DNA of 64,000 nucleotides from JAHZMA01 sp965205905 (GCA_965205905.1 CBDBHZ010000013.1:214248-278247); one strand, 5' to 3'. Counted from the first letter of the stretch, positions 36,101 through 44,629 are shown. Notes: generated by a model not told the origin, from the letters alone. Numbers and translations are program-made.

Positions 36101-37079
36101 CGATGGTGATACTGTGCCATCGCTCAACAAACAGGGTTTGGTAAGTTGGGAAGATTCAAACCGCACATACCCACAAAACGGTAACCTACTCAGCAAACAA
36201 GGTGTTGTTTTAGAAGTGCCAACCATCAGGTATGTAACAGCCAATAAGGTGAACAGAACAGTGATTACCGAGACTATCAGCGGTGCTGTCATCGACTATG
36301 ATTATAATGAAACTGGTAATACCGCCGCAAAAAATGCAATAGATATTAATGGCGATGATGGCTTTGCATTCTATTTTGGTGATACAAAAATTCAATTCAA
36401 AAATGGGTCGAATAACAGCATTGATTATGACAGTGTGCAAGTTACTGAGTCAAATCCGATATCCAGTAATAAAACTGATTTACCCCATCAATTTAGGATG
36501 ACTACAAGTGGTAACAACCCTGCCATAAACACAATAGAGTCAGACTATATGGCAATGTTGGTGTGGGAAACACAAGGAACTGATTATGACAGCATTGGTT
36601 TTGGTGTTACTGGTTTTGATACGGCTTTTGGTGATATTCCTACAGGCGCAGGTAATAATGTCACATTCACAGGCAAAGGGCGCGGTGACTATAGAAATAT
36701 CGATGCTGCTCCTATTACAGAGCTTAGGTTTTTTGAAGTGGAGGCGGTTGTTAAATTTGATGCCAAAACAGTGGATGTAACAACCACCGCGACATGCCTA
36801 TATACTATTGCTAGCATCTGTGGCAATGATGGCGGTGCCACCGATTATGGATATAGTGCAAGCCATTTGGATATGACGGGGCAGTTAAGTTACACCAATG
36901 CAAATAAATTGACTGGCACATTCACCACCGCAGGCGATACTGATAATGCAACATTATCAGGCGATGCCGAAGCCAGATTTTACGGCACAGGTGCTGATGT
37001 GGCAAGTGAATTAGGCGGCACATTCTCGGTAATCAATGATAGCGCAAGCTTCATAGGCTTCTTCGGCGTGAAAGAATAA
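33174..37079 (+). CDS. Surface lipoprotein with four tandem TbpB-like beta-barrel domains
   Basis: 1301 residues, frame intact. Lipobox LTAC (Cys17), then a short Thr/Pro-rich linker and four homologous units starting near residues 53, 370, 675 and 981. Each begins with an NGLTSFxD-like block and a VQITR-type strand, has GFGVAGFDT and FTGKGWGNYSD-type barrel strands, and ends with KFYGxxxNEIGGTFxLxN and a GYVGFFGA closing strand. These match the transferrin-binding-protein-B barrel signature. It is larger than its paralogue at 7655 by one unit, so units appear to be gained or lost by internal duplication. Probably displayed on the cell surface; ligand unknown. A terminator follows. Confidence 0.85.
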   Translation: MKNFILLAILSFTLTACTGSSDGGDTPAANANTNPIITETPMDIPMETPPPNLENRNGLTSFEDTERNEKEVILNIDSLVQITKPTAANVNILNQNISGGLVDFAYDESGDFVAESIKVKLSNITYQLADDAPVTGNTNVYQGTSTPTCEPEGCDAPTELRFTRNTNFGDDTTPNYMVALQWKVEHDDYDAFGFGVAGFDTVAASIQKTGGTSFTGKGWGNYSDSTVGGETANQNIFFNIEAIVDFANRNVTLASNSSCDSTYDCAVNSGPDRRHLNFTGNLTYNAGTNQLSFANVTTTDNALTGSASAKFYGIDDATTTNINENAIEFGGTFNLRNATLGYVGYFGANRGYVIKATGDDVVTTTDGTAPELNVNTLANFTDSTKNGTTGNALSANFVQITRNSVDKSINNDIFTDGVVVFDYNGSNFATSGTPLTLYLGERKYWATTSNASNVSTRINSNTSTNMSNDSDVPENLYFSIDDFGFTADYMALAYYNVVGAGYASEGFGIAGFATATPLTSGTNIFTGAGWGTYSDNDANIDTKFTINATVNFGLRTVVLESTGTCVSTDCTGLARADLNFTGTLVYIDNINALASTENGITTAGGDYMVGSDTFTTASLSGYATAKFYGPQSNELGGTFSLTNPTAGYVGFFGASPYSIVVPADAVVTAETIEGVNLVGIDNSVGFTGFNDSTRGTSGKTSNNLNIDNLVRITDDSSNKAITLDSVTNALTYFTYESGGGADFYDSSSGGTFALYLENTRYSSTSADGDANTLTAGGVIGNTNINNFELNRGSNAANDIFGFTADYLALISWDEITSDATTYGYGITGYETVSIATKLATKFVGKGHGRYQNVDGTKSSTLFDTTIDVDFVNKTLDFKAENTCISGSDCLGDNLLTHLDFDGEQLTYDNTVNNLIITIATADDVLTGTADAKFYGASSNEIGGTFKLSNNQVAYGGAFGTHRYSFKNTTTATDTTIDGDTVPSLNKQGLVSWEDSNRTYPQNGNLLSKQGVVLEVPTIRYVTANKVNRTVITETISGAVIDYDYNETGNTAAKNAIDINGDDGFAFYFGDTKIQFKNGSNNSIDYDSVQVTESNPISSNKTDLPHQFRMTTSGNNPAINTIESDYMAMLVWETQGTDYDSIGFGVTGFDTAFGDIPTGAGNNVTFTGKGRGDYRNIDAAPITELRFFEVEAVVKFDAKTVDVTTTATCLYTIASICGNDGGATDYGYSASHLDMTGQLSYTNANKLTGTFTTAGDTDNATLSGDAEARFYGTGADVASELGGTFSVINDSASFIGFFGVKE

Positions 37080-37107
37080 CCATAATCGCAGATAGAGACT
37101 AAATACC

Positions 37108-37140
37108 AAAGGCGCGATGCTCAAACACCGCGCCTTTTTT
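37108..37140 (+). terminator. Rho-independent terminator after the four-barrel lipoprotein
   Basis: AAAGGCGCG (37108-37116) pairs with CGCGCCTTT (37129-37137) around a 12-base loop and continues into a run of Ts (37135-37140). It lies 29 bases after the stop codon. Confidence 0.85.
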
Positions 37141-37170
37141 GTTCCTCTCCGAGCTTGCCTCCCCCCCCCT

Positions 37171-37374
37171 CCGTCATTCCGACGAAAGTCGGAATCCAGA
37201 GTATAAAGCACATAGAGAGACAAAACCGCAAGCATCAAAGTATCATGCAGACTTGACAAAGTGGCAAGCATATCAATAAACACCGACTTCGCGTTTTTTC
37301 ACTCCCTCCTGTGCAAACGACTCTGGATTCCGTGTCTCTCACGATATTCTTCGAATATCGGCACGGAATGACGG
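37171..37374. repeat. MITE-like element with hairpin ends
   Basis: The left end CCGTCATTCCGAC-GAAA-GTCGGAATCCAGAGT is itself a hairpin. The right end starts ACTCTGGATTCCGTG (37320) and finishes GCACGGAATGACGG (37361-37374), also a hairpin. The outer 8-10 bases and the ATCCAGAGT/ACTCTGGAT blocks are inverted copies of each other, giving a 204-base element with terminal inverted repeats and no coding capacity. The CATTCCGACGAAAGTCGGAAT type of hairpin is common in bacterial intergenic repeats. Unrelated in sequence to the C6/G6 palindromes elsewhere in this window. Confidence 0.65.
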
Positions 37375-37523
37375 CGGAGAGTGCGTGTCGCTGTGGCAAT
37401 TCTAACGGATATAAATATGGTGTTATTCACATAACCATAGTACCATCGGCAAGGCGCGACCGCCCCATTTAAATATTATGGGGTACAAGGGCAAGCCTTG
37501 CTAACTATTGAAAAGAAATACGA

Positions 37524-37600
37524 TGGCGGGAGTGACGGGACTTGAACCCGCGGCCTCTGGCGTGACAGGCCAGCGCTCTAACCAACTGAGCTACACCCCC
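37524..37600 (-). tRNA. tRNA-Asp (anticodon GTC)
   Basis: On the minus strand it begins GGGGGTGTAGCTCAG and ends CACTCCC plus G, with CCA encoded (complement at 37524-37526). Anticodon stem CTGGC/GCCAG with loop CTGTCAC, and T-loop GGTTCAAGTC. The flanking 37375-37523 holds a CCCCAT/ATGGGG hairpin and another copy of the GCAATTCTAACGGAT 15-mer, but no gene. Confidence 0.97.
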
Positions 37601-37736
37601 TTATTCGGTAAGACAGATGAGATAATCACCTCATTTCTTAAAGCCACATGATTATTTAACCGTTATTATCGCGAATGTCAACTTGATTATTGTAAAATTT
37701 TATTTTTTATTTTTAAGGAGGTGAGTTCGGAGGGCG

Positions 37737-37905
37737 GTGAGGAGTTGTTTTATATCAGTATTGAGTAACAGCGGTGGGGGGTATGGGGGGCGTCTTGGCA
37801 AGGGAAGCGGACGTAAGTCTCGCGACCGAAAAGCCAAGTCGCAAAGCCCCCCATATATTATATGCCCCCTTAATAATCCCCCCGCTGTGTTTAAATACGA
37901 AATGA
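37737..37905. repeat. Nested palindromic intergenic repeat, copy 6
   Basis: Arms TATGGGGGGCGTCTTGGC and GCCAAGTCGCAAAGCCCCCCATA enclose AGCGGACGTAAGTCTCGCGA, the same core as copies 1, 2 and 5. It is framed by CAGCGGTGGGGGG on the left and ATAATCCCCCCGCTGTGTTT on the right. Fills the gap between tRNA-Asp and the 3' end of hldE. Confidence 0.8.
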
Positions 37906-37913
37906 GGAGTGTG

Positions 37914-39362
37914 TCAGCCCCTCATCTTCTCAATCAAATTCGTGGTAGAAAGATTAGGCATGAGCGCGATGCGTTCCACCGTGCCGCCATTTGCCTGCAC
38001 AATATCTGCACCCACAATCTCATCTATCTGATAATCTTCGCCCTTAAATAATTTATCTGGAGTTATCTTTTGTATCAACTCAAATGGCGTGTCTTCGGTA
38101 AAAATCACAATGCCATCAACCGCCTGCAACCCCGCCAACACCAAAGCGCGATGTTGCTCATCATTCAGCGGACGCGCATCGCCTTTCAGCCGCTTCACCG
38201 ATTCATCAGCATTCAAGCCCACAATCAGCCTATCGCATTTGCTTGCCGCCTCGCTGAGCGAAAACACATGCCCTGCATGGAGAATATCAAAACAGCCATT
38301 GGTGAACCCAATGCTTAACCCTTGCGCGCGCCAACCATCAATCAGGCTAAGCGCATCGTTTTGATTCAGCATTTTCTCGGCAATGGTTTTGATTCGCTTA
38401 TGCGGCGCAAATTTTAGAATTTCTTGTGGGGTAACGGTGGCAGTGCCACGTTTGCTGACCGAAACCGCCGCCGTTATATTGGCAAATTCCATCGCCTGCT
38501 GTATCGGCGCACCGCCTGCCAGTGCCAATGCCATCGCGGCAATCACGGTATCGCCTGCGCCTGCCACATCAAACACGGTGAGGATTTGCGCAGGGATATG
38601 ATGGGCGGTATCGTGGCTGATATAGCTCATGCCCTGTTCGGAGCGCGTTACCAAAAGCGCGTTAATATCGGCTTGTTGCAATAATTGACGCGCGGCATGT
38701 GTGATGGCATCGTCTGTATCCACTGCCAAGCCCGTCGCCTGCTGTAATTCTGCGCGGTTGGGCGTTACCAAATCCGCGCCCTTAAACAGAGTGAAATCCT
38801 GCTTTTTGGGGTCGATGATGGTTTTTACGCCTGCCTGATTCAAGCAAGCCAAGATTTGTGGAAAAGTTTCAGCGGTTAGAATCCCCTTATCGTAATCGGA
38901 TAGAATCGCGCAATCAGCAGAGCTGGCAAGCTTCTCAACAGTTTTCAACAAGGCTGCATAATGCTTATCAGAAAAATCACTATTATCCTCAATATCGCTG
39001 CGTAACAGATGCTGACCTTGTGCCACATGCCGAATCTTGGTGGTGGTGGGGCGCAGATTATCAGTGAAGAAATGCGCGTTGAGCGCCTTATCTTCCGCCA
39101 GAATTCTGCATAAATCATGTCCGTAATCATCGGCACCAATCACCGCCACCAAATCCGTAACGCCCGATAAAGAGGTGATATTGCGCGCCACATTGGCAGA
39201 GCCACCCGCAAGCTTGGTGGTTTTGGCGTTTTTCATAATTGGCACGGGTGCTTCGGGGGAAATTCTCATCACCGCACCCTCAATGTAGCAATCCAGCATG
39301 GCATCGCCCACCACCATGATGCGCTTATCTTTGATGTTGTTTAAAATATCGGTAACATTCAT
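37914..39362 (-). CDS. hldE: Bifunctional heptose-7-phosphate kinase / heptose-1-phosphate adenylyltransferase
   Basis: 482 residues. The N-terminal ribokinase-fold domain starts VVGDAMLDCYIEG, and its catalytic site is in FDVAGAGDTVIAAMALALA. The C-terminal nucleotidyltransferase domain has FTNGCFDILHAGHVFSL (HxGH motif) and EDTPFELIQKITPDKLFKGEDY. It makes ADP-heptose precursor for the LPS inner core, so this cell builds heptose-containing LPS. The stop side overlaps the end of repeat copy 6; the start overlaps the LON-domain gene (ATGA-type). Confidence 0.95.
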   Translation of the reverse strand: MNVTDILNNIKDKRIMVVGDAMLDCYIEGAVMRISPEAPVPIMKNAKTTKLAGGSANVARNITSLSGVTDLVAVIGADDYGHDLCRILAEDKALNAHFFTDNLRPTTTKIRHVAQGQHLLRSDIEDNSDFSDKHYAALLKTVEKLASSADCAILSDYDKGILTAETFPQILACLNQAGVKTIIDPKKQDFTLFKGADLVTPNRAELQQATGLAVDTDDAITHAARQLLQQADINALLVTRSEQGMSYISHDTAHHIPAQILTVFDVAGAGDTVIAAMALALAGGAPIQQAMEFANITAAVSVSKRGTATVTPQEILKFAPHKRIKTIAEKMLNQNDALSLIDGWRAQGLSIGFTNGCFDILHAGHVFSLSEAASKCDRLIVGLNADESVKRLKGDARPLNDEQHRALVLAGLQAVDGIVIFTEDTPFELIQKITPDKLFKGEDYQIDEIVGADIVQANGGTVERIALMPNLSTTNLIEKMRG

Positions 39363-40129
39363 TGTAATTCGCCTTCGCTATTATTGAGGTTGATTGTGAG
39401 CAAATCAAGCAAAAATTCGGCGCGCTGTTTTAATGTTTGCGCTTCTAGCAAACCTTGCTTTTCTGCTGAAGAAAACGGGCATACCATTGCCAATGATGTT
39501 ACCAAAACCTCGTCATGCAAGCCATCTAGCAATTTTAATTCGAACTCAATCTTTTGCATGGTGAAATAATCTTTGACCGATGAGATTAAGGCTTTGCGGT
39601 GTTTGGCATGAATTTCAAATATTTCGCTATCATCGCGGTAATCGGTGAAATCCATCTCGCATTGCCGATAGGCGGTATCGACCTCTAATTCGCGCACAAT
39701 GCGGCAACGGTAAAGCCCTTTTAATTCAATGTGATATTGCTGTTGTAGGGTTTCGTGCAGGCTGATGATGCGCCCCGCGCAACCGATGCGATAGGTTTCG
39801 GGGTTGAGCGGATTAGCACGCAATTTTTGCATCCGCTTTTTCCACAGACCAGTTATTTTTGATGGGGTGATGCTTGATGTGGCGATGCTTTCTTCAGATA
39901 TATTTAATTGGGGCGATTCATTGTCGCCGTTAGCTGGGCTCTCTTTGGGTTGCACCATTGCAAACATTCGATGCCCCGCTGCCAGTGCATCATCAATCAT
40001 CGCGATATAGCGCGGTTCAAAAATCCGCAAGCTAACGCGCCCCTTTGGCAATAATAACAAATCAGCCAGAGGGAAAATCGGTAAGATTTTGGGTAAATCA
40101 TCAAATTCAGGGTCAAATCCAGTTTTCAT
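39359..40129 (-). CDS. LON substrate-binding (N-terminal) domain protein
   Basis: 256 residues: LPIFPLADLLLLPKGRVSLRIFEPRYIAMIDDALA at the start, IGCAGRIISLHE in the middle, and a helical C-terminus ending near FLLDLLTINLN. It is the stand-alone LON-N type without ATPase or protease domain. In alphaproteobacteria such genes commonly sit beside a thioredoxin-TPR gene, as here. Function not established. Confidence 0.85.
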   Translation of the reverse strand: MKTGFDPEFDDLPKILPIFPLADLLLLPKGRVSLRIFEPRYIAMIDDALAAGHRMFAMVQPKESPANGDNESPQLNISEESIATSSITPSKITGLWKKRMQKLRANPLNPETYRIGCAGRIISLHETLQQQYHIELKGLYRCRIVRELEVDTAYRQCEMDFTDYRDDSEIFEIHAKHRKALISSVKDYFTMQKIEFELKLLDGLHDEVLVTSLAMVCPFSSAEKQGLLEAQTLKQRAEFLLDLLTINLNNSEGELQ

Positions 40130-40179
40130 ACCCTATCATAACCGAATTTTCAACAAAATAAAAGTTAAGAAAGTAAAAG

Positions 40180-41154
40180 TTAGGAAAATAAAAGTGCGGA
40201 AAGCTTACGCCGTATCATGCTAATGCGTGGGTCGGTTGTATCAAGCGCATTCACCATTTCTAACAGATATTTACGGGCGGCATCATCGTTAAAATCACGA
40301 TTGTGCTTAACGATATGTAGCATCTGTTCAGCCGATTCTAGCACATTGCCGCTTTTGAATAATTGTTGCGCGACTATGAAACGCTGTTCTGGTGGCGCGT
40401 TATCGGGCAGTTTTGATGAAGCAGAATCGCCTACAGCCTCACTCACCATTGCCAGTCTTTTTTCTAACCGTTCAATGGTTTTATCGCCCTCTGGCTTTTC
40501 AGTGGTTTGAACGATTTGACGTGCAAAATCATTATCGCCCCTATCTAACAGTAAATGCCCGAATAATGCGACAATATCGGTGCGTTCGGGCATGGCTTCC
40601 ATGATTTCCCCCAAAGTTGCTTGCCAATTATCTAATGCATCATTATCCCACTCGTCAGTTTCGCGTGCTTGCTTCAGCCCATCAGTGATTTGGGTGAGCG
40701 CGTTTTCAATATCGGCAGGCATGGCTTGTTCTGGCTCACCCGTGCCAGCGATACCCAATAATTTTTCTATAAATTGCTTAATCTCGCTTTCGGGCAATGC
40801 GCCCATAAAAGCATCAATCGGTTGCCCTTGCCAAAAGGCAAACACCGCAGGGATTGAGCGAATCTGCAACTGCCCCGCAATCATCGGGTTCTCGTCCATA
40901 TTGATTTTAACCAGCCTGATTTTGCCATTATAAGCATTGGTTTGCTTTTCTAGTAACGGTCCAAGCTGTTTGCATGGCCCACACCATGGCGCCCAAAAAT
41001 CCACCATAATCGGGCATTGCATGCTTGCCTCAATAACATCTTGCATAAAGCTTGCATCAGTGCCATCGCTGATAAACTGGCTTTGCGTTACCACCTCGCC
41101 AGAAACAGTATTGCCAGAAGAAATAGCGCCACCTAATGTAAAATCATTAACCAT
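40180..41154 (-). CDS. Thioredoxin-TPR fusion protein
   Basis: About 324 residues. The thioredoxin domain has the active site DFWAPWCGPCKQLGP, VKINMDENPMIAGQLQIRSIPAVFAF and the conserved cis-Pro. The C-terminal region is helical with TPR-like repeats (IVALFGHLLLDRGDNDFARQIV and later RFIVAQQLFKSGNVLESAEQML). I prefer the ATG at 41154; a longer start at 41190 exists and neither has a strong ribosome site. Likely a redox chaperone-type protein in the cytosol. Confidence 0.85.
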   Translation of the reverse strand: MVNDFTLGGAISSGNTVSGEVVTQSQFISDGTDASFMQDVIEASMQCPIMVDFWAPWCGPCKQLGPLLEKQTNAYNGKIRLVKINMDENPMIAGQLQIRSIPAVFAFWQGQPIDAFMGALPESEIKQFIEKLLGIAGTGEPEQAMPADIENALTQITDGLKQARETDEWDNDALDNWQATLGEIMEAMPERTDIVALFGHLLLDRGDNDFARQIVQTTEKPEGDKTIERLEKRLAMVSEAVGDSASSKLPDNAPPEQRFIVAQQLFKSGNVLESAEQMLHIVKHNRDFNDDAARKYLLEMVNALDTTDPRISMIRRKLSALLFS

Positions 41155-41284
41155 AAAAACATATTTACCGATATGTATCAGCATTTGCAAGTAGTTTTTG
41201 CACTATTTTATAATGCAATTAAAGATTGCAAATAATACTTTTTCATATATTATATCATGAATATTGCTGATAGGAGGAATAGGA

Positions 41285-41935
41285 ATGAATAAAGATAATG
41301 AAACAGACTCAAATAAAGAAACAGCGAAACCCAAAGGCATCATGAGCAAATTACGTTCAATCTTTGATTTTATCAAGCAAGCATATATAGTTGCTAAGCA
41401 AACATTTGCATTTATCAATAAAATTGGCGATATTATCGGCACGGTTAGAAAAATCATCATGGGGCTGAATCGAACGCTGGTGATTGTAACTTTGTTTATT
41501 TTTGTTAGCACAGCGGGCTTTCAAGGCTATGAAGAATATAAAAGAATAAGAAGACTTATTGAAAAAGTTGAAGGTTATATTGATGAATATAAGGCAAAGG
41601 CAGACCAAATAGAGAGGGATATTGAAAATTTGCGCGATGATTTTCGTAAATTTGAAATAGAATTCAAAGGCAAAGCCCGTGCCGCCAAGCAAAAATTGGA
41701 AGATGACATAGATGCCACCAAGCAAGAGTTGAAAGATAAAGCCGATGCCACCAAGCAGGAATTAAAGGCAAAAGAACAAGAATTGAAAGATAAAGCCGAT
41801 GCCACCAAGCAGGAATTGAAGGATAAAGAACAAGAATTACAGGATAAAGAGAGGGAATTGAGTGATAAGCTTCAAAAAAATAAAGATAAATTAGAAGAAG
41901 ATAAGAAAAAGTTAAAGAAACTGCTTGATAGATAG
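41285..41935 (+). CDS. Membrane protein with long repetitive coiled coil
   Basis: 216 residues. The start at 41285 is chosen because AGGAGGA lies about 5 bases upstream; a longer frame begins at 41264. One transmembrane segment (LVIVTLFIFVSTAGFQGY) near residue 70 is followed by an uninterrupted charged helix. Within it ATKQELKDKAD and KEQELKDK units repeat in heptad/undecad register to the end. Probably a membrane-anchored rod. No family assigned; the low-complexity helix makes similarity searches unreliable. Confidence 0.7.
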   Translation: MNKDNETDSNKETAKPKGIMSKLRSIFDFIKQAYIVAKQTFAFINKIGDIIGTVRKIIMGLNRTLVIVTLFIFVSTAGFQGYEEYKRIRRLIEKVEGYIDEYKAKADQIERDIENLRDDFRKFEIEFKGKARAAKQKLEDDIDATKQELKDKADATKQELKAKEQELKDKADATKQELKDKEQELQDKERELSDKLQKNKDKLEEDKKKLKKLLDR

Positions 41936-42041
41936 CCAATTATTTAATGAGGGTAACTTTAAAAAAACGCTTGCATTTTATCTCAATTCAGTTAAAGAAT
42001 AAACTATCATTATTGGAGGCATTCTTGTAGGGAGTTTAGTC

Positions 42042-43133
42042 ATGGTGTTAATTGATTGTGATGTCCATAATTATTGGGATACAGCCGATGTGTTGCTTCC
42101 TTATTTACAGCCAATGTGGCGCGACCGCTATGTAAGAGGCGAAAAACCGGGCCCGAAAAAAGGCACGTTTCCACACGCCCATCGCCCCTATTACCACCCT
42201 GAAGGCTTTAAGCGACACGATATTAATCCGCAAAGCATGGAAGAATGGTTGCAAGTTACCAAAAAACATTGCGATGACTTTAATATTGACTATGCGATTT
42301 TAACGGGCGATGAGCCACCCGAAGCCTCCACAATTTCTGACCCCTATTATGCCGCAGGTTTGGTGAGCGCGTTTAACGATTTCCAGATTGATACATGGCT
42401 ACCATATGATGAACGCTTTACCACATCGGTGATTATTTGCGCGAACGAGCCACAGTTGGCCGCGCAAGAAATCAGGCGTGTTGGCGGGCATCCGCGTATG
42501 GTGCAGGCATTGGCAACCGAAGCATCTTTGATGCCATTAGGACACCCATTTTATCACCCTATCTACGAAGCCTGTAACGAAATGGGGATACCATTTGCGA
42601 TTCATCTGGGCGGGCATGGCGGTATTCACGCGCATCATATTGTGGCAAACGGGCCGCTCACCTATTTTTGGGAGGCACATGCCAATTTAGGGCAGGGCGC
42701 AATGACGCAAATCACCAGCATGATTTCCAATGGCGTGTTTGAAAAATATCCTGATATGAAAATGGTGGTGATAGAATGTGGCGTGTCGATTTTTGCACCA
42801 ATTTTATGGCGAATAGATGGCGATTATAAGGCGTTGAAAAAAGAAACTCCGTGGCTTAAAATGTTGCCATCGGAATATTTTAGACGCAATGTGCGCCTTA
42901 CCTCGCAACCATTAGAACAGCCTGATAATATCCAACTTTTATGGGCGGCGTTAGAAGCGATTCATGCTGAAGATACGCTGATGTTCGCCTCTGATTTTCC
43001 GCATTGGGATTTTGATAATATCGATAAATTAAACATACCGCCCGATATGAAAGAAAATGTGCATGGGCTGACCGCGCTTAAAACTTACCCCAAAATAGCG
43101 GCATTAATGCAGGATTATCCTGCGGCAGGATAA
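42042..43133 (+). CDS. Amidohydrolase family 2 protein, first of a pair
   Basis: 363 residues of the ACMSD/LigW-like amidohydrolase family (COG2159 type). Opens LIDCDVHNYW (the usual HxH is HN here), has PFAIHLGGHGGIHAHH (metal-ligand His), VIECGVSIFAPILWRID, and the metal-binding Asp in FASDFPHWDFD. Such enzymes decarboxylate or hydrolyse ring-derived acids. It shares most of its sequence plan with the gene at 43565, with a Rieske protein between. The C-terminal extension past KTYPKIAAL is short and variable. Confidence 0.85.
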   Translation: MVLIDCDVHNYWDTADVLLPYLQPMWRDRYVRGEKPGPKKGTFPHAHRPYYHPEGFKRHDINPQSMEEWLQVTKKHCDDFNIDYAILTGDEPPEASTISDPYYAAGLVSAFNDFQIDTWLPYDERFTTSVIICANEPQLAAQEIRRVGGHPRMVQALATEASLMPLGHPFYHPIYEACNEMGIPFAIHLGGHGGIHAHHIVANGPLTYFWEAHANLGQGAMTQITSMISNGVFEKYPDMKMVVIECGVSIFAPILWRIDGDYKALKKETPWLKMLPSEYFRRNVRLTSQPLEQPDNIQLLWAALEAIHAEDTLMFASDFPHWDFDNIDKLNIPPDMKENVHGLTALKTYPKIAALMQDYPAAG

Positions 43134-43172
43134 TCCTACAAAATATCGCGGCTGAATGAGAAGGAGACCATC

Positions 43173-43538
43173 ATGGCTGAAAAACAATTTGCGTGCAACA
43201 TCACTGATGTTAGCCCCGAAAAACCCTGTAAAGTCATGCTGAATAAGCGTGATTACGGGATTTATCAGATAGATGATGCCTATTATGCGTTGCGCGATAA
43301 ATGTCCGCATCGCGGTGGTTCGCTCTGTGGCGGCCCTGTAACGGGCACCGCGATACCAGTAGATATTAACATCGATGGCTTCCGCTTTATTTATGGGCGC
43401 GATAAACAGCTGGTGCGCTGTTCGTGGCATGGCTGGGAATATGATATTAAAACGGGGGAATGCCTTGCCGATACAAGGCTAAAAGCGCGCAAAGTAGAAG
43501 TGGTGCGCGAAGATGATAAAATTTATCTGATGCTATAA
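43173..43538 (+). CDS. Rieske [2Fe-2S] ferredoxin-like protein
   Basis: 121 residues. Two ligand pairs are clear: CPHRGGSLCGG and, after a long insertion carrying RFIYGRDKQLV, CSWHGWEYDIKTGEC. Small soluble electron carrier of the oxygenase-ferredoxin type. AAGGAG lies before the ATG. Its position between two amidohydrolases suggests that it feeds electrons to an oxygenase not encoded here, or is a subunit of a hydrolase/oxygenase pathway for an aromatic or similar compound. Confidence 0.9.
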   Translation: MAEKQFACNITDVSPEKPCKVMLNKRDYGIYQIDDAYYALRDKCPHRGGSLCGGPVTGTAIPVDINIDGFRFIYGRDKQLVRCSWHGWEYDIKTGECLADTRLKARKVEVVREDDKIYLML

Positions 43539-43564
43539 TCGCTGATAATAAAAGGAGAAATGCG

Positions 43565-44629
43565 ATGGTAAGAATTGATTGTGATGTGCATAATTTCTGG
43601 CATAGTGCCGAAGTGTTGCTACCCTATCTTGCGCCCGAATGGCGTGACCAATTTAACCGTGGCGAAATGCCGGGCCCGCGGGGCAGTCTGCCTTATGCCA
43701 ACCGCGCTTATCTGTTAAGCGAAGGCTTTAAGCGCATGGATGTTGATGCTGACGATATGGAAGGCTGGATTAAGCTAACCCAAGACCATCTTGATTTATA
43801 TGCTATTGATTATGGCATTCTCACATCTGATGAGCCGTTGGAAGTTTCCACGCTTGCCAATCCGCATTATGCGGCGGCACTGGTAACGGCATATAATGAT
43901 TGGCAGGCTGATACATGGCTGAAAGCTGATAAAAGATTTAAGGGTTCAATCGTTATATCGCCCACCGCGCCAGATTTGGCGGCAAAAGAAATTAGGCGGT
44001 TGGGTGATAATAAAAATATGGTGCAGGTTTTATCGTCTGAAGGGTCGCAAATGCCTTACGGACACCCGTTTTATCACCCGATTTACGAAGCCTGTAACGA
44101 AGTAGGCTTGCCATTTGCGATTCATTTGGGCGGGCATGGCGGTATCAATAACTGCAATATTGCCAATGGACCGCTCACATTTTCGTGGGAGGCACATGCG
44201 CTGTTGGCGCAAGGCGCGATGACTCATTTAAGCTCGATGATTGCCAATGGCGTGTTTGAAAAATATCCTGACCTAAAATTTGTGATTGTGGAATGCGGCG
44301 TTTGTTGGATAGGACCCTTATTATGGCGGTTAGATGCCGATTATAAAGCGTTGCGTAAAGAAACCCCATGGCTGAAAATGTTGCCATCGGAATATTTTAG
44401 GCGCAATATCCGCGTTGGCACGCAACCGTTGGAACAGCCCGAAAAGAAGCAACATTTGGCAGCAATGTTGGAAGCGATTTATGCTGATGAAACGCTGATG
44501 TTTGCCTCTGATTTTCCGCATTGGGATTTTGACGATATTGAAAAACTGAATATTCCAAAATCAATGCGCGATAATGTGCATGGGCTGACGGCGTTGAAGA
44601 CGTATCCGCGGATTCCGAAGCCAGTATGA
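43565..44629 (+). CDS. Amidohydrolase family 2 protein, second of a pair
   Basis: 354 residues, clear paralogue of the gene at 42042: RIDCDVHNFWHSAEVLLPYL, PFAIHLGGHGGINNCN, VIVECGVCWIGPLLWRLDADYKALRKETPWLKMLPSEYFRR, FASDFPHWDFDDIEKLN. Strong AAGGAG before the ATG. The two paralogues may act as a heteromer or on successive substrates. It ends just before repeat copy 7. Confidence 0.85.
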   Translation: MVRIDCDVHNFWHSAEVLLPYLAPEWRDQFNRGEMPGPRGSLPYANRAYLLSEGFKRMDVDADDMEGWIKLTQDHLDLYAIDYGILTSDEPLEVSTLANPHYAAALVTAYNDWQADTWLKADKRFKGSIVISPTAPDLAAKEIRRLGDNKNMVQVLSSEGSQMPYGHPFYHPIYEACNEVGLPFAIHLGGHGGINNCNIANGPLTFSWEAHALLAQGAMTHLSSMIANGVFEKYPDLKFVIVECGVCWIGPLLWRLDADYKALRKETPWLKMLPSEYFRRNIRVGTQPLEQPEKKQHLAAMLEAIYADETLMFASDFPHWDFDDIEKLNIPKSMRDNVHGLTALKTYPRIPKPV

